From the NCBI GenBank assembly GCA_947165685.1, contig CAMVBK010000004.1, positions 1 through 64,000 on the forward strand: DNA of 64,000 bases, read 5' to 3'. Below the pieces are notes generated by a model that saw only the letters and a list, made by a program, of their open reading frames with translations, made no database searches and had not been told where the DNA came from. Numbering within the stretch: position 1 is the first letter of the stretch; each line of letters begins with the position of its first letter. This DNA is from F23-D06 sp947165685. GTDB taxonomy: Bacteria; Bacteroidota; Bacteroidia; Bacteroidales; WCHB1-69. Positions 42,101 through 50,804 of the stretch are shown in pieces. The position numbers and the translations under genes were made by a program.

Positions 42101-43626
42101 TGCGAGATCTTGCTGCGGTAGCGGATATGGTTGTTGTTGACATCGTATTCGATGAAGCCGCGGGCGGCGAAGTCGATCATCATCGCCTTGATGTCCAACG
42201 GGGGTTTGTTGAACCAGCGGATAACGTCTTCGATGGTGAGGTCTTCATAGCCGGCGCTGTTGAACAGTTGCCAAAGCGTGTAGAGCGGGTTTTGCGTGTT
42301 GTATCCGGCAATTTCGTGCATCACGCCTTCCTCGTAATAGTTTTGCGATTCGAAAGTGGCCTTTTGGTCGCTGGTGTTTCCCACAATCGGCTTCAGCTCA
42401 ATGCGTTTCTCGGTGGTGACCCATTGCAGCGACTCCACATACATGTCCAGCTTGTGGTAGGAGTTGAAGAACGGGGAACGGCCCACGCCCTGTTTTGGAC
42501 GAGAGATGAGCAGGCTCTTTTTCTCGTTGTCGTATTTGAAATTGGCGGCAGGGTGATAGATGGAGTCATTTTCGATATAGACGGCCACTTTCGCATCTTC
42601 AGAGAGCAGGTTGTTCGGCCGGATGAGGAAGCTGAGCGACTGGGCGGTGATGATGACTTGCCCTTCATTGTAGATGGTCACTTTGGCGAGAGTGTCGCCT
42701 TGACCGGTACCGTAAATGGAGGCTCCGCGCATCTCGAAGCCGCCCACATAGTCCACGTCTTTGTAGAGATTCTTCACAGGCAAAGTGGCTTCGTTGCTGA
42801 TGAAGCGCGGGTAGGTGGCCTTCTCTTCGGAAGTCGGCAGCACGGCCTTCTCCTCCACGCGACCGAGGACGGGTTGCGCGAACAGCCGCGGATAATAGAA
42901 AAGGGCGTTGTCGGCCACCACGCGCGGGAATCGCAAGTCGATGTCGTAGGTCTTCAGCACAGCCTTCACGTTGGACTCCAATCCCGCGCGGTCCCAAGTG
43001 ACGGTGCCTCCGTTGGCGTTGAACATGAGCTTGTCGGGGTAGTAGCGCCCGTTGACGCCGCTCACGATCAAGCTGTCCTTGGCGGAATACCCCCACAGGT
43101 CGATATCCTTGAAGTCGAAATAGGGTTCCTTGTCGAAACCAAGGTGGTCGGCGAAGCCCATGGCCACCCATTTCACATTGTCGCCCTGGTTCAGGATGTT
43201 GTCCTGGAAAAAGGCTTCGTAGAGCTTCATCTTGCCCTCGAAGAAGGTGGAACTGTGGTTGATGTGGTAATCCAGGATCTTTTGCCACGTATCGCTTTCA
43301 CCGGAATATTGGCTTTGCAGAAAGATGCGGTACGTGTGGATAAGGTTCTGGAAATGCGGGATAGGGCGGTGTTTTTTCTTCACCATCTTGTTGGCCTCCT
43401 CGATAAATACAGCTTGGTTGCCGGCATCCATCTGAGTGGTCCACATGAGCTCGAATTCTTCCAGAATCTCTTTGGCCTCCTTTTGCCGGTCTTTCGGGAC
43501 AGAGGCGTAAAACTCCTTCATCTCCTCCACCGTTTTCGCGGGGTCTTTGGAGAAAGATGTAAAACGCTGAGCCTGAGCTAAAAACATTAGGCACAGCAAC
43601 ATATTGACAAAAAGTATCTTCTTCAT
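39154..43626 (-). CDS. very large secreted protein of unknown function
   Basis: 1490 residues from ATG 43626, with a clear signal peptide (MKKILFVNMLLCLMFLAQAQ). Residues about 20-160 are helical (EEMKEFYASVPKDRQKEAKEILEEFELM). The remaining 1300 residues are beta-rich, with many repeated strands, tyrosine and asparagine, and no domain that I recognise; the C-terminus is acidic (DIEEEPETEE). No type IX sorting domain, membrane segment or barrel end is obvious. It is probably a periplasmic or surface beta-solenoid or beta-propeller-like protein. Single gene with its own promoter at 43649. Confidence 0.7.
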   Translation of the reverse strand: MKKILFVNMLLCLMFLAQAQRFTSFSKDPAKTVEEMKEFYASVPKDRQKEAKEILEEFELMWTTQMDAGNQAVFIEEANKMVKKKHRPIPHFQNLIHTYRIFLQSQYSGESDTWQKILDYHINHSSTFFEGKMKLYEAFFQDNILNQGDNVKWVAMGFADHLGFDKEPYFDFKDIDLWGYSAKDSLIVSGVNGRYYPDKLMFNANGGTVTWDRAGLESNVKAVLKTYDIDLRFPRVVADNALFYYPRLFAQPVLGRVEEKAVLPTSEEKATYPRFISNEATLPVKNLYKDVDYVGGFEMRGASIYGTGQGDTLAKVTIYNEGQVIITAQSLSFLIRPNNLLSEDAKVAVYIENDSIYHPAANFKYDNEKKSLLISRPKQGVGRSPFFNSYHKLDMYVESLQWVTTEKRIELKPIVGNTSDQKATFESQNYYEEGVMHEIAGYNTQNPLYTLWQLFNSAGYEDLTIEDVIRWFNKPPLDIKAMMIDFAARGFIEYDVNNNHIRYRSKISQYLNNQVKKKDYDYIKLESKTHYASLDLLTNDLKITGCEFFVLSDPQIVNVYPMNELVTVKKNRDMVFSGRVIGGLFDFVTHNCKFEYDRFLVDMDIIDTLIMYVEDKNGPMDMYGDYKLQRVRSQIEELSGVLYIDMPGNKCGLTDYPDYPIFEARKGGKVFYDQPYVLGGVYDRNKFYYAVNQFRIVNLDNFVIDSMKFSGALVSGGIFPDIAEPLKVQKDFSLGFVHNTSGLPMYGTKGGYQGRISLSNRGLRGKGNIDYITSHTFSDSLVFYIDSTNGAANTHTVDEQMAGSEFPPAGVEDAYLHWEPYQDQMFIHTMQKPMDIFRETKLTGNSVITPGGMFGTGLVKFNRADISSRWFQFKHHELLADTADLRIYDISGGKDVAFSTDNYNSHIDFKTRKGHFLANGEASEVYFVQNEVKARSSEFEWDPIDSTMLRFKWDDPYKNTDIDNTPIKELVDMQSTGNELYAVLPEANYRFTAVNAEFDFAKNIIFAHGVRYINVGDAAITPLHGDVTIRKKAVMDVLQKSRIIAGRENKYHELYNCTTRVQSATKFYANGYYDYVDAEERVQTLYFDTIYFMKETFGEAKIPIEKDFHFSDQFAFDGRAELHSTNPFLSYFGGVEIIHGCDSIKHARMKILQQVDPNNIMLQVHDRTKDMDERKVVVAIASSNKTGRIYTAFGVAKDEFNDAEYINVFGYITYDKETREFKAASKEKLMDPTVPGNIITLNTDNCEAHGSGTIDMGAKLGRVNFVTSGTIVNYMLADSAEMHLTTSIDFYFNEKSMDLMNKALENASLDFVDVSGDEAFDVALYNILGKAEYDRYQRNVALGQNRRLPEALQVKFLFSNIDFEWDKEQSTFKSQTKLPVIVCGAKQVYKMVPGRIVIEKRGSRNRLYLYFEFDNQFYYFQFDNNAVSAFSSDKAFNEAITSVKPKNRFQAPDQAKGLPSFTYKLGNRSLKNKFVKKYFTDIEEEPETEE

Positions 43627-43648
43627 CGTCACACAGAATAATGGTGCG

Positions 43649-43656
43649 CAAAGATA
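43649..43656 (-). promoter_or_regulatory. -7 box TATCTTTG of the giant secreted gene
   Basis: Exact TAnnTTTG on the minus strand, 23 bases upstream of ATG 43626. It excludes an upstream in-frame start at 43659. Confidence 0.65.
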
Positions 43657-43678
43657 CAAAAAATGTAGGCTTGAAGCA

Positions 43679-45799
43679 TTAGCTGATTACGCTCCAGTTC
43701 GTGTCGCGCTGTATCAGCTTTTCCAACGTTTCGGCTAAACGTTTATGCTCGGGCAAGGCCAGCTCTGGATCCTTTTCGAGGATTTGCTGGGCGTAATTGC
43801 GGGTGTAGGCCACCAGCTTTTCGTCTTTGGTGAGGTCGGCGATTTTGAAGTCGAGCATGCCGCTTTGGCGTGTGCCTTGCAGGTCGCCGGGACCGCGCAG
43901 TTGCAAGTCAAAGTTAGCGATCTCGAAGCCGTCGTTGGTCTCCACCATTGCGTTCAGACGCTTGCGGCCCTCCGTGGAGAGCTCGTATTTGGACATGAGG
44001 ATGCAGTACGACTGGTTGCCGCCTCTGCCTACGCGCCCCCGCAATTGATGCAGTTGCGACAATCCGAACCGCTCGGCGTTTTCGATCACCATCACGGTGG
44101 CGTTCGGCACGTCGATACCCACCTCAATTACCGTGGTGGAGAGCAGAATCTGGATCTCGTTCTTCTTGAAATGGGTCATGATGTAGTCCTTTTCCTCAGC
44201 TTTCATCTTGCCGTGCACCACCCCGATGCTGTAGGTCGGAGGTGGGAAGCTTCGCTCGATGGCCTCATAGCCCGCCTGCAAGTCCAGCAGGTCTAAGGCT
44301 TCCGATTCTTGGATCAATGGATAGACTACATATACTTGGCGGCCTGCTGCGATTTGCTGTTTCATGAAACCGAACAGTTTTAGACGGTCTTTTTCGTAAA
44401 AATGCTGGGTGACAATGGGTTTTCGTCCGGCCGGAAGCTCGTCAATCACAGAGACGTCGAGGTCACCGTAGAGGGTCATGGCGAGGGTGCGCGGGATAGG
44501 GGTGGCGGTCATCACCAGGATGTGCGGCGGGATGCTGCCGCTCTTGCGCCACAACTTTGCGCGCTGCTCCACACCAAAACGATGTTGCTCGTCGATTACC
44601 ACGATGCCCAAATTGCGGAACACCACGTTGTCTTCGATGAGCGCGTGTGTGCCGATGAGGATGTGCACCTGACCGTTCTGAAGATCGGTAAGCAGCTGTT
44701 TCCGCTTGGCTGTCTTAGTGGAACCAGACAGGAATTCGACCTGTAACCCCAAGGGCTCCAACTGTTTGCTTATTTTTTCGTAATGTTGGGAGGCTAAGAT
44801 TTCTGTTGGGGCCATCAGACAGGCTTGGTAGCCGTTGTCGATGGCTAACAGCATGCTGAACAGCGCGATGATGGTTTTTCCGCTGCCTACGTCGCCCTGC
44901 AGCAGACGGTTCATCTGGTGGCCGCTGCCCACGTCGCCGCGAATTTCCCGTAGTACCCGCTTCTGGGCATTGGTCAAGTCGAACGGCAGGCATTCCTTAT
45001 AGAAAGTGTTGAAATAATGCCCCACCTGTTTGAACGGGTATCCTTGGAATCGGTTGGTGTTTATCAGCTTGAGTTTGAGGAGCTTGAGTTGCGTGAAGAA
45101 GAGCTCGTCGAATTTCAGGCGCAGGGTGGCTTGGGAAAGCTTCTGGTTGTCTTCGGGATAGTGGATGTTGACGAGGGCGTCGCGAAGTGACATCAGATGC
45201 AGCTCTTTCACCATTTCGTGAGGCATCGTTTCGGGAATGATGTCCTTGACTTGGGCCAGCAGATTGGCGGTCAGCTTGGCCACTGCCTTGGAGTCCAACG
45301 ATTTCTTCTTGGCGGTTTCGGAGGTGTTGTAAAGGGGCTGAAACCGCAGTGAAACGGGGGAGTTTTGCTGTTGGACAGGGTCGATGAGCTCTGGGTGGGT
45401 GATATTCCATCGTCCGTTGAAAAGCGTCGGTTTGCCGAAAATGACGAACTCCGTGCGCGACTTCAGCACGTCTTGCACCCAGCGGATGCCGTTGAACCAC
45501 ACTAAGTCGATGGAGCCGGTCTCGTCTGTGAAGACTGCCGTCAGCCGCTGTCCGCGCATCTGTCCCACAATGCGGGCATTGCGGATGGCACCGCGCAGCA
45601 GAATGTACCCGCCGTCATTGACGATGTCGCTGACGTGATAGACGTGTGACTTGTCGATGTGCCGGTAAGGGAAGTAATAAAGTAAGTCGTTGAAATTTTG
45701 GATGCCGAATTCCTTTCGGAGCACAGCGCCGCGTTTTTCGCCCACCCCTTTCAGAAATTCGATGGGGGTCTGCAGTAGGTCGGTAGTTGCGTTGTTCAT
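43679..45799 (-). CDS. recG: ATP-dependent DNA helicase RecG
   Basis: 706 residues, the normal length. The N-terminal wedge/OB domain is at about 1-230 (DLLYYFPYRHIDKS), followed by the helicase lobes with QGDVGSGKT, the diagnostic DEQH box IVVIDEQHRFGVEQR, TATPIPRT and STTVIEVGIDVPNAT, and the TRG-type end GRVGRGGNQSYCIL. RecG remodels stalled replication forks and recombination junctions. No frameshift seen. It lies 23 bases upstream of the promoter of the giant secreted gene. Confidence 0.96.
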   Translation of the reverse strand: MNNATTDLLQTPIEFLKGVGEKRGAVLRKEFGIQNFNDLLYYFPYRHIDKSHVYHVSDIVNDGGYILLRGAIRNARIVGQMRGQRLTAVFTDETGSIDLVWFNGIRWVQDVLKSRTEFVIFGKPTLFNGRWNITHPELIDPVQQQNSPVSLRFQPLYNTSETAKKKSLDSKAVAKLTANLLAQVKDIIPETMPHEMVKELHLMSLRDALVNIHYPEDNQKLSQATLRLKFDELFFTQLKLLKLKLINTNRFQGYPFKQVGHYFNTFYKECLPFDLTNAQKRVLREIRGDVGSGHQMNRLLQGDVGSGKTIIALFSMLLAIDNGYQACLMAPTEILASQHYEKISKQLEPLGLQVEFLSGSTKTAKRKQLLTDLQNGQVHILIGTHALIEDNVVFRNLGIVVIDEQHRFGVEQRAKLWRKSGSIPPHILVMTATPIPRTLAMTLYGDLDVSVIDELPAGRKPIVTQHFYEKDRLKLFGFMKQQIAAGRQVYVVYPLIQESEALDLLDLQAGYEAIERSFPPPTYSIGVVHGKMKAEEKDYIMTHFKKNEIQILLSTTVIEVGIDVPNATVMVIENAERFGLSQLHQLRGRVGRGGNQSYCILMSKYELSTEGRKRLNAMVETNDGFEIANFDLQLRGPGDLQGTRQSGMLDFKIADLTKDEKLVAYTRNYAQQILEKDPELALPEHKRLAETLEKLIQRDTNWSVIS

Positions 45800-45866
45800 T
45801 TTTTGTTTTGCGGTTTGAGGTGAAAAAATCGTTCTTGAGCTCTTCTCAGGGGCGAGAGCTTGGAGG

Positions 45867-47063
45867 TTACAGTTCCATCAGGCATTGGCGAATAATCCGG
45901 CAACTGTCGTCAATCTCGTCATCCGAAATTGTCAGGGGTGGAGAGATGCGGAAGGCGGTGTCGCAGAAGAGGAACCAGTCGCTCATGATGCCGTGTTCCT
46001 TGAAAAGGGCCATGATTTTGAACAGTTTTTCGGATGTGCCGAGCTCGACGGCCATGAGAAGGCCGCTGCGGCGGATTTCCAGCACATGCGGGGCGTCTTG
46101 CAAGGCATTCTCGTAGCGCATTCCTTTTCCTTCCACTTTTTCAACAAGTTTGTTGTCAAGGATATAGTTGAGGGCGGCGAGTCCGGCGGCACAGCATACG
46201 GGGTGTCCTCCGAAAGTGGTGATGTGGCCTAAGACGGGGTTGCATTGCAGGGAATCCATCACGGTTTTGGAAGCGATGAACGCGCCGAGGGGCATCCCGC
46301 CGCCGAAGGCCTTGGCCAGGCAGACGATGTCAGGCGTAACTCCGTATTTCTGCATGGCGAACAGGCTCCCGGTGCGTCCCATGCCTGTCTGTATCTCGTC
46401 GAATATCAGCAGCGCACCAGTCTTGTCGCAGCGTTTGCGGAGAGCCTGCAGGTAGCCGTCGGCGGGCAGCCTTACGCCTCCTTCCCCCTGCACGGGTTCC
46501 ACCAGCACGCATGCTGTTTCTTCATCAATCTTTTCCAGGTCGCCGAAGTTGTTGAACCACAGGTATTCCACATTGGGAAGCAGTGGCTGGAACGGGGCTT
46601 TCCACGTGTCGCCTTCGGGGGAGGCCATCATGCTGAGCGAACCGTGGTTGGAACCGTGGTAGGCGCAGTGCATCGACATCATCTTGTGCCGTCCAGTGTG
46701 CCGTTTCGCCAGTTTCAGCGCACCTTCCACCGCCTCGCTGCCCGAGTTCACGAAATAGACACTGTCGAGAGGGTGGGGGAGAAGTTCAGCAATCTGGCGG
46801 GCGTACTGCACCTGCGGCAGCTCCACCATTTCGCCATAGACCATGATGTGCATGTAGTCGGCAGCCTGTTGCTGCACGGCGGCCACCACGGCCGGGTTGG
46901 CGTGCCCGACATTGTTCACCGAAACGCCCGACACAAGGTCGTAGTAGCGCTTGCCTTCCGGCGTATAAAAGAAGACTCCTTCCGCCCGCGCCACTTCCAA
47001 CAGGAGCGGCTCCGGCGAAGTCTGTCCTACATGTTCCAGAAACTGTTGTCTTAATGTTTTCAT
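45867..47063 (-). CDS. class III pyridoxal-phosphate aminotransferase
   Basis: 398 residues from ATG 47063 (MKTLRQQFLEHVGQTSPEP). Blocks of the acetylornithine/ornithine aminotransferase group are intact: VNSGSEAVEGALKLAKRHTGR, VEPVQGEGGVRLP, LIFDEIQTGMGRTG, and the PLP lysine in CLAKAFGGGMPLGAF. The exact amine donor is uncertain; it could be acetylornithine, ornithine or another omega-amino acid. Transcribed leftward from a promoter at 47081-47088, back to back with the S9 peptidase. Confidence 0.88.
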   Translation of the reverse strand: MKTLRQQFLEHVGQTSPEPLLLEVARAEGVFFYTPEGKRYYDLVSGVSVNNVGHANPAVVAAVQQQAADYMHIMVYGEMVELPQVQYARQIAELLPHPLDSVYFVNSGSEAVEGALKLAKRHTGRHKMMSMHCAYHGSNHGSLSMMASPEGDTWKAPFQPLLPNVEYLWFNNFGDLEKIDEETACVLVEPVQGEGGVRLPADGYLQALRKRCDKTGALLIFDEIQTGMGRTGSLFAMQKYGVTPDIVCLAKAFGGGMPLGAFIASKTVMDSLQCNPVLGHITTFGGHPVCCAAGLAALNYILDNKLVEKVEGKGMRYENALQDAPHVLEIRRSGLLMAVELGTSEKLFKIMALFKEHGIMSDWFLFCDTAFRISPPLTISDDEIDDSCRIIRQCLMEL

Positions 47064-47080
47064 CTTGTTCAAATTTTGCG

Positions 47081-47088
47081 CAAAAATA
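47081..47088 (-). promoter_or_regulatory. -7 box TATTTTTG of the aminotransferase gene
   Basis: Exact TAnnTTTG on the minus strand, 18 bases upstream of ATG 47063. Divergent from the box at 47116. Confidence 0.6.
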
Positions 47089-47115
47089 CGTTTTTTTTCC
47101 GAACTGAAAAAAACG

Positions 47116-47123
47116 TACTTTTG
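47116..47123 (+). promoter_or_regulatory. -7 box TACTTTTG of the S9 peptidase gene
   Basis: Exact TAnnTTTG 36 bases upstream of ATG 47159. Confidence 0.6.
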
Positions 47124-47158
47124 CACCTCTTTTGGATTGTAGATATAAATTGTTGAAT

Positions 47159-49279
47159 ATGAAGAAAATTACCTTATTGTTCAGCATCTTTTCTGTGATG
47201 CTTTTGGCTCCGGTGTTCGGGCAGACCATTGATTTCACGAAACGCTATGTCATCGAAAACATCTATGGAATTGCATGGCGGCCCGGCGCAGACCAGTATT
47301 CCTACATCGACGATGACCAGAATATCAAGCTGGTGAACCCGAAAAACGGCAAGGAGACGGTCTTTCTCGCTTCCGCGTCGCAAAAGGCGCATGAAATTTC
47401 AAGTGTTTATGGCTACGAGTGGCTCGATGCCAACACCCTCTACTTTCCCCGCGACCACAAAACGGTCAGCGTGCTGGACGGCAAAATCACCACTACCGCT
47501 TTCGACAAAGTGGATTGGGATGATGTCATTGACCAGGACGTCAAACATCAGGTGTTCGTTATCAAGAACGACAAAGGCGTGTTTGTGGAGAGCGCGGTGA
47601 ACGGCTTCAAGCCCGTACTGCTCTGTCCCGACACAGGCAGGAACATTGTCTTTGGCGAGTCGGTGCACCGCAGCGAATGGGGCATTAACGAAGGTCAGTA
47701 CATCTCCCCGAACGGCAACTTCATCGCCTTCTACCGCATGGACGAGAGCATGGTGGAGGATTATCCGCTCGTGAACACCGGCACGCCCATCGCCACGGTC
47801 GAGAACATCAAATACCCGATGGCCGGCCGTACCTCCCATGTGGTGACCCTTGGCATTTTTGATGTGGCACAGTCCGCGCATAAGGGTAGCCCTGTGTATC
47901 ACTACATTCAAACCGACAAAGCCGATGGTGAGTTTTTGACCAACGTCACTTTCTCACCTGACGAAAAATACATCTACATTTCGCATCTCAACCGCGAGCA
48001 GAACCACTCAAAACTGATCCGTTACGACCTGCAGACCGGAAAGAAACTGGCCACGCTGATTGAAGAAAAGGACAATCGTTACGTGGAACCCACCCGTCGC
48101 ATGATCTTCATGAAAAACGGTGATTTCCTCTGGTTCAGCGACCGCGATGGCTGGAAACAACTGTTTCGATATTCTTCAGACGGAAAGCTTGTAAAGAAAG
48201 TGGTTGATGGAAAATTCGACATTAGTGAATTCTATGGCATGGACAAGGACGAAAAAAACGTTTACTTCACGGCGTCGCTCGAAAAACCGGTGAACCAATA
48301 TGTCTGTAAAGTGAATGTGGAAAAGGGCACACTTACTTGTTTGGCTCATGCCGATGGTGTCCATCGTCCCGTTTTCAGCGAATCGAAAAACTATTTCATC
48401 GACTATTTCAGCAATCCGACCACGCCGCGCGTAATCTCATTGTTGGATAATAAAGGTAAGACAATCAAGACGTTACTTACCGCGAAAAGTCCTTTTGGCG
48501 TGATGAAGTTGGGCGATACCAAAATCTTCCCCATTGTGAACAAAGAGGGCGATTCGCTCTGGTGCCGTATGATTACGCCTCCGAATATGGACAAGAGCAA
48601 GAAATACCCTGTCTTCCTGTACGTTTATGGTGGTCCGCACTCGCAGCTGGTGACCAACCAATACCTTTCCGGCGGTTTGTTCCTCGAATTTATGGCACAA
48701 CAAGGCTACATTGTCTTCACGTTGGATAACCGTGGAACGCAGAACCGTGGCGCGGAGTTTGAAAAATGCATCCACCGCAACCTTGGTGTGCGAGAAGTGG
48801 AAGACCAAATGTGTGGTGTGGAGTACTTGAAATCACTGCCGTATGTGGATGCCGACCGCATTGGCCTGGACGGATGGAGCTATGGCGGATTCATGGTGCT
48901 GTCGTTAATCACCTCTCATCCCGAGACTTTCAAGGCGGCTTCGTGCGGCGGTCCAGTGGTCAACTGGGAGTGGTACGAGGTGATGTACGGCGAACGTTAC
49001 ATGGACACCCCGCAAGAGAATCCTTCTGGCTACGAGAACGCCAACATTATCCCGAAGATCAAGAACGTGAAATGCCCGTTGTTGGTGATGCATGGTGCAC
49101 AGGACCACACGGTGGTACAGCAACATACGCTGGAACTGCTGCGTCAGGCGGTCAGCGATGACGTGGAGCTGGAGTACTTTGTCTATACCGTTCACGACCA
49201 CAACGTAATCGGGCCGGAGCGCAGACATTTGTACAATAAGCTGTTACGTTTTCATAATCAGAACACGAAGGGCGAATGA
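47159..49279 (+). CDS. secreted S9 family prolyl (tri/di)peptidyl peptidase
   Basis: 706 residues from ATG 47159, signal peptide to about residue 22. The DPP-IV type beta-propeller domain (about 30-460) includes the family block FIAFYRMDESMVEDYPLV. The C-terminal alpha/beta hydrolase has the nucleophile motif GWSYGGF near residue 573, the acid in HGAQDHTV and a histidine in VHDHNV. It should remove di- or tripeptides after proline in the periplasm. Coupled to thpR by an ATGA overlap. Confidence 0.9.
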   Translation: MKKITLLFSIFSVMLLAPVFGQTIDFTKRYVIENIYGIAWRPGADQYSYIDDDQNIKLVNPKNGKETVFLASASQKAHEISSVYGYEWLDANTLYFPRDHKTVSVLDGKITTTAFDKVDWDDVIDQDVKHQVFVIKNDKGVFVESAVNGFKPVLLCPDTGRNIVFGESVHRSEWGINEGQYISPNGNFIAFYRMDESMVEDYPLVNTGTPIATVENIKYPMAGRTSHVVTLGIFDVAQSAHKGSPVYHYIQTDKADGEFLTNVTFSPDEKYIYISHLNREQNHSKLIRYDLQTGKKLATLIEEKDNRYVEPTRRMIFMKNGDFLWFSDRDGWKQLFRYSSDGKLVKKVVDGKFDISEFYGMDKDEKNVYFTASLEKPVNQYVCKVNVEKGTLTCLAHADGVHRPVFSESKNYFIDYFSNPTTPRVISLLDNKGKTIKTLLTAKSPFGVMKLGDTKIFPIVNKEGDSLWCRMITPPNMDKSKKYPVFLYVYGGPHSQLVTNQYLSGGLFLEFMAQQGYIVFTLDNRGTQNRGAEFEKCIHRNLGVREVEDQMCGVEYLKSLPYVDADRIGLDGWSYGGFMVLSLITSHPETFKAASCGGPVVNWEWYEVMYGERYMDTPQENPSGYENANIIPKIKNVKCPLLVMHGAQDHTVVQQHTLELLRQAVSDDVELEYFVYTVHDHNVIGPERRHLYNKLLRFHNQNTKGE

Positions 49280-49833
49280 AACGGCTTTTCATCGCTACGC
49301 CGATAATTACGTTTTCGTCGGAAATTCAGCAATCTGTTGCAGATCTGCGGTTCAGGTTGCGTCATGATGACATTGTATGGGTGAGGCCGGAACTCTGCCA
49401 CCTCACCCTTCGTTTTTTGGGGGCAACGCCGCCGCAATGGATTCCGGAAATTAAAAAGACCATTGTGGATTCTTATGCGGATTCAGAACCTGTAACGTTG
49501 ACTATCAATAAGATTGGTGTCTTCGGTAGTCGTTATCATCCGGAAGTTTTGTGGTTGGGCTTCGGCGACTTCTCTCCTTTCAAAGCTCTTTTCGAAAAAA
49601 TAGAGCCAAAGCTACAAGCTATCGGATTTGCCCCTAACTACGGTAATTTTGTCCCGCATATTACGTTGGGCCGCATCAAGCGTTTGCATGACAAGCACAA
49701 GTTTTGGGACAGCGTGGAACAATTCCCGAAAGATTTTTCGCAGAAATTGGAAATTGTGACGTTGAACCTCTATCAGAGTTTTCTCCACAAAGACGGTCCG
49801 GAATACAAAATCCTTTCTTCCTTTAACCTCTGA
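49276..49833 (+). CDS. thpR: RNA 2',3'-cyclic phosphodiesterase (2H family)
   Basis: 185 residues. Two HxT motifs, HLTLRFLG at about 42 and HITLGRIK at about 135, define the 2H phosphoesterase/LigT family, which opens 2',3'-cyclic phosphates or ligates tRNA halves in vitro. Starts inside the stop of the S9 gene (ATGA). Its 3' end overlaps the convergent coaE gene by 11 bases. Confidence 0.9.
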   Translation: MKRLFIATPIITFSSEIQQSVADLRFRLRHDDIVWVRPELCHLTLRFLGATPPQWIPEIKKTIVDSYADSEPVTLTINKIGVFGSRYHPEVLWLGFGDFSPFKALFEKIEPKLQAIGFAPNYGNFVPHITLGRIKRLHDKHKFWDSVEQFPKDFSQKLEIVTLNLYQSFLHKDGPEYKILSSFNL

Positions 49834-50383
49834 TTCTTAGCCCTTCCTCGTAGGTTTCTCCCGTGCAGACCACTAGGTCGGCGCGTTTGCATTTTTCCTC
49901 CTGCGGCATTTGCCGAGCCATGCGCTGCCGAATTTCCGTTTCGGAGAGGTTGGGATTTCGCTCGCGTATCCGTTTGATTCGAAGTGCTTCGGGGGCGTCC
50001 GCCACGATTATTTTGTCGAATAATGGTGCCAAGTTGTATTCGAATAGAATGGCGGACTCCATAATGACGGCGAAGGTGTTTTGTTCTTCCGCCCAGCATT
50101 TGAAGTCGCGCATCACGTAGGGGTGTACGAAGTGACTTAATTTTTGTAAAAACGCTGCCTTTTCAAATGATTTCGAGAGTGCCGGCATATTCAGGCTGCC
50201 ATCGGGATTCCAGAAATCGTTTTCGGGGAACTCTTTTCGCATTTCCGTCAGGAATTGTGGATTTTGGTAGAGTTTCTTGGCCTCATCGTCTGCATAATAT
50301 ACAGGGATTCCCATATCGCGAAAATGCTTGGAAAGATATGTCTTTCCAGTCCCAATGCCGCCGGTCAGTCCGATTTTAACCAT
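49823..50383 (-). CDS. coaE: dephospho-CoA kinase
   Basis: 186 residues. The P-loop GGIGTGKT is at residues 8-15, with the substrate region DDEAKKLYQNP and the lid sequence RIRERNPNLSETEIRQRMARQ. It phosphorylates dephospho-CoA in the last step of coenzyme A synthesis. Last gene of the nusB - DUF1573 - yajC - YbbR - coaE run, with 2 bases to the YbbR gene. Confidence 0.95.
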   Translation of the reverse strand: MVKIGLTGGIGTGKTYLSKHFRDMGIPVYYADDEAKKLYQNPQFLTEMRKEFPENDFWNPDGSLNMPALSKSFEKAAFLQKLSHFVHPYVMRDFKCWAEEQNTFAVIMESAILFEYNLAPLFDKIIVADAPEALRIKRIRERNPNLSETEIRQRMARQMPQEEKCKRADLVVCTGETYEEGLRIRG

Positions 50384-50385
50384 TT

Positions 50386-50802
50386 TTAACGCAGATAGAA
50401 GGTGATGACTTCAGGGGAGGATACGGCAACTAACTCGGGGCCGAAATTGTTTTTAGCCAAAAAGTCGCACATTTCCTTATTGGTGAACGTATAGACGGTC
50501 ACCTTGTTTTTCGGTTTGATGAGGTCGTTGATGGATACGGTCACCACTTTTTCTTTTTCAGAGTAGGGTTTCATCAGGTAACGTAACCCTTTCTGGTTGA
50601 AAGTTAGGGTTAGCACCGTGTCGGAGGCGGTCACGGACTTGCGGCCTTCGGGCAGGTTTTCGCAAACCAGCTTGTAGTCGTATGTCATTTTGTAGTCTTT
50701 CGACAATGTGACCAAAATCCAGCAGGCAAAGGAAATCAGTAGGCATACCATAAAGGCCAGTGAAGGGAGTTTCACTGGCAACCGAGACTTGTTTTCAGCC
50801 AT
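50386..50802 (-). CDS. YbbR-like domain membrane protein
   Basis: 138 residues. One membrane anchor at about 14-34 (SLAFMVCLLISFACWILVTLS) and one extracytoplasmic YbbR-like module. YbbR repeats occur in CdaR, the regulator of c-di-AMP synthase, but this protein has a single repeat and its role is unknown. In Bacteroidales the gene commonly stands between yajC and coaE, as here (2-base gaps on both sides). Confidence 0.7.
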   Translation of the reverse strand: MAENKSRLPVKLPSLAFMVCLLISFACWILVTLSKDYKMTYDYKLVCENLPEGRKSVTASDTVLTLTFNQKGLRYLMKPYSEKEKVVTVSINDLIKPKNKVTVYTFTNKEMCDFLAKNNFGPELVAVSSPEVITFYLR

Positions 50803-50804
50803 TT

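Noticed and set aside
41413..43581. 722-codon open frame antisense to the giant secreted gene
   Set aside because: Composition is typical of an antisense shadow and there is no signal peptide or domain, while the opposite strand has both promoter and signal peptide.
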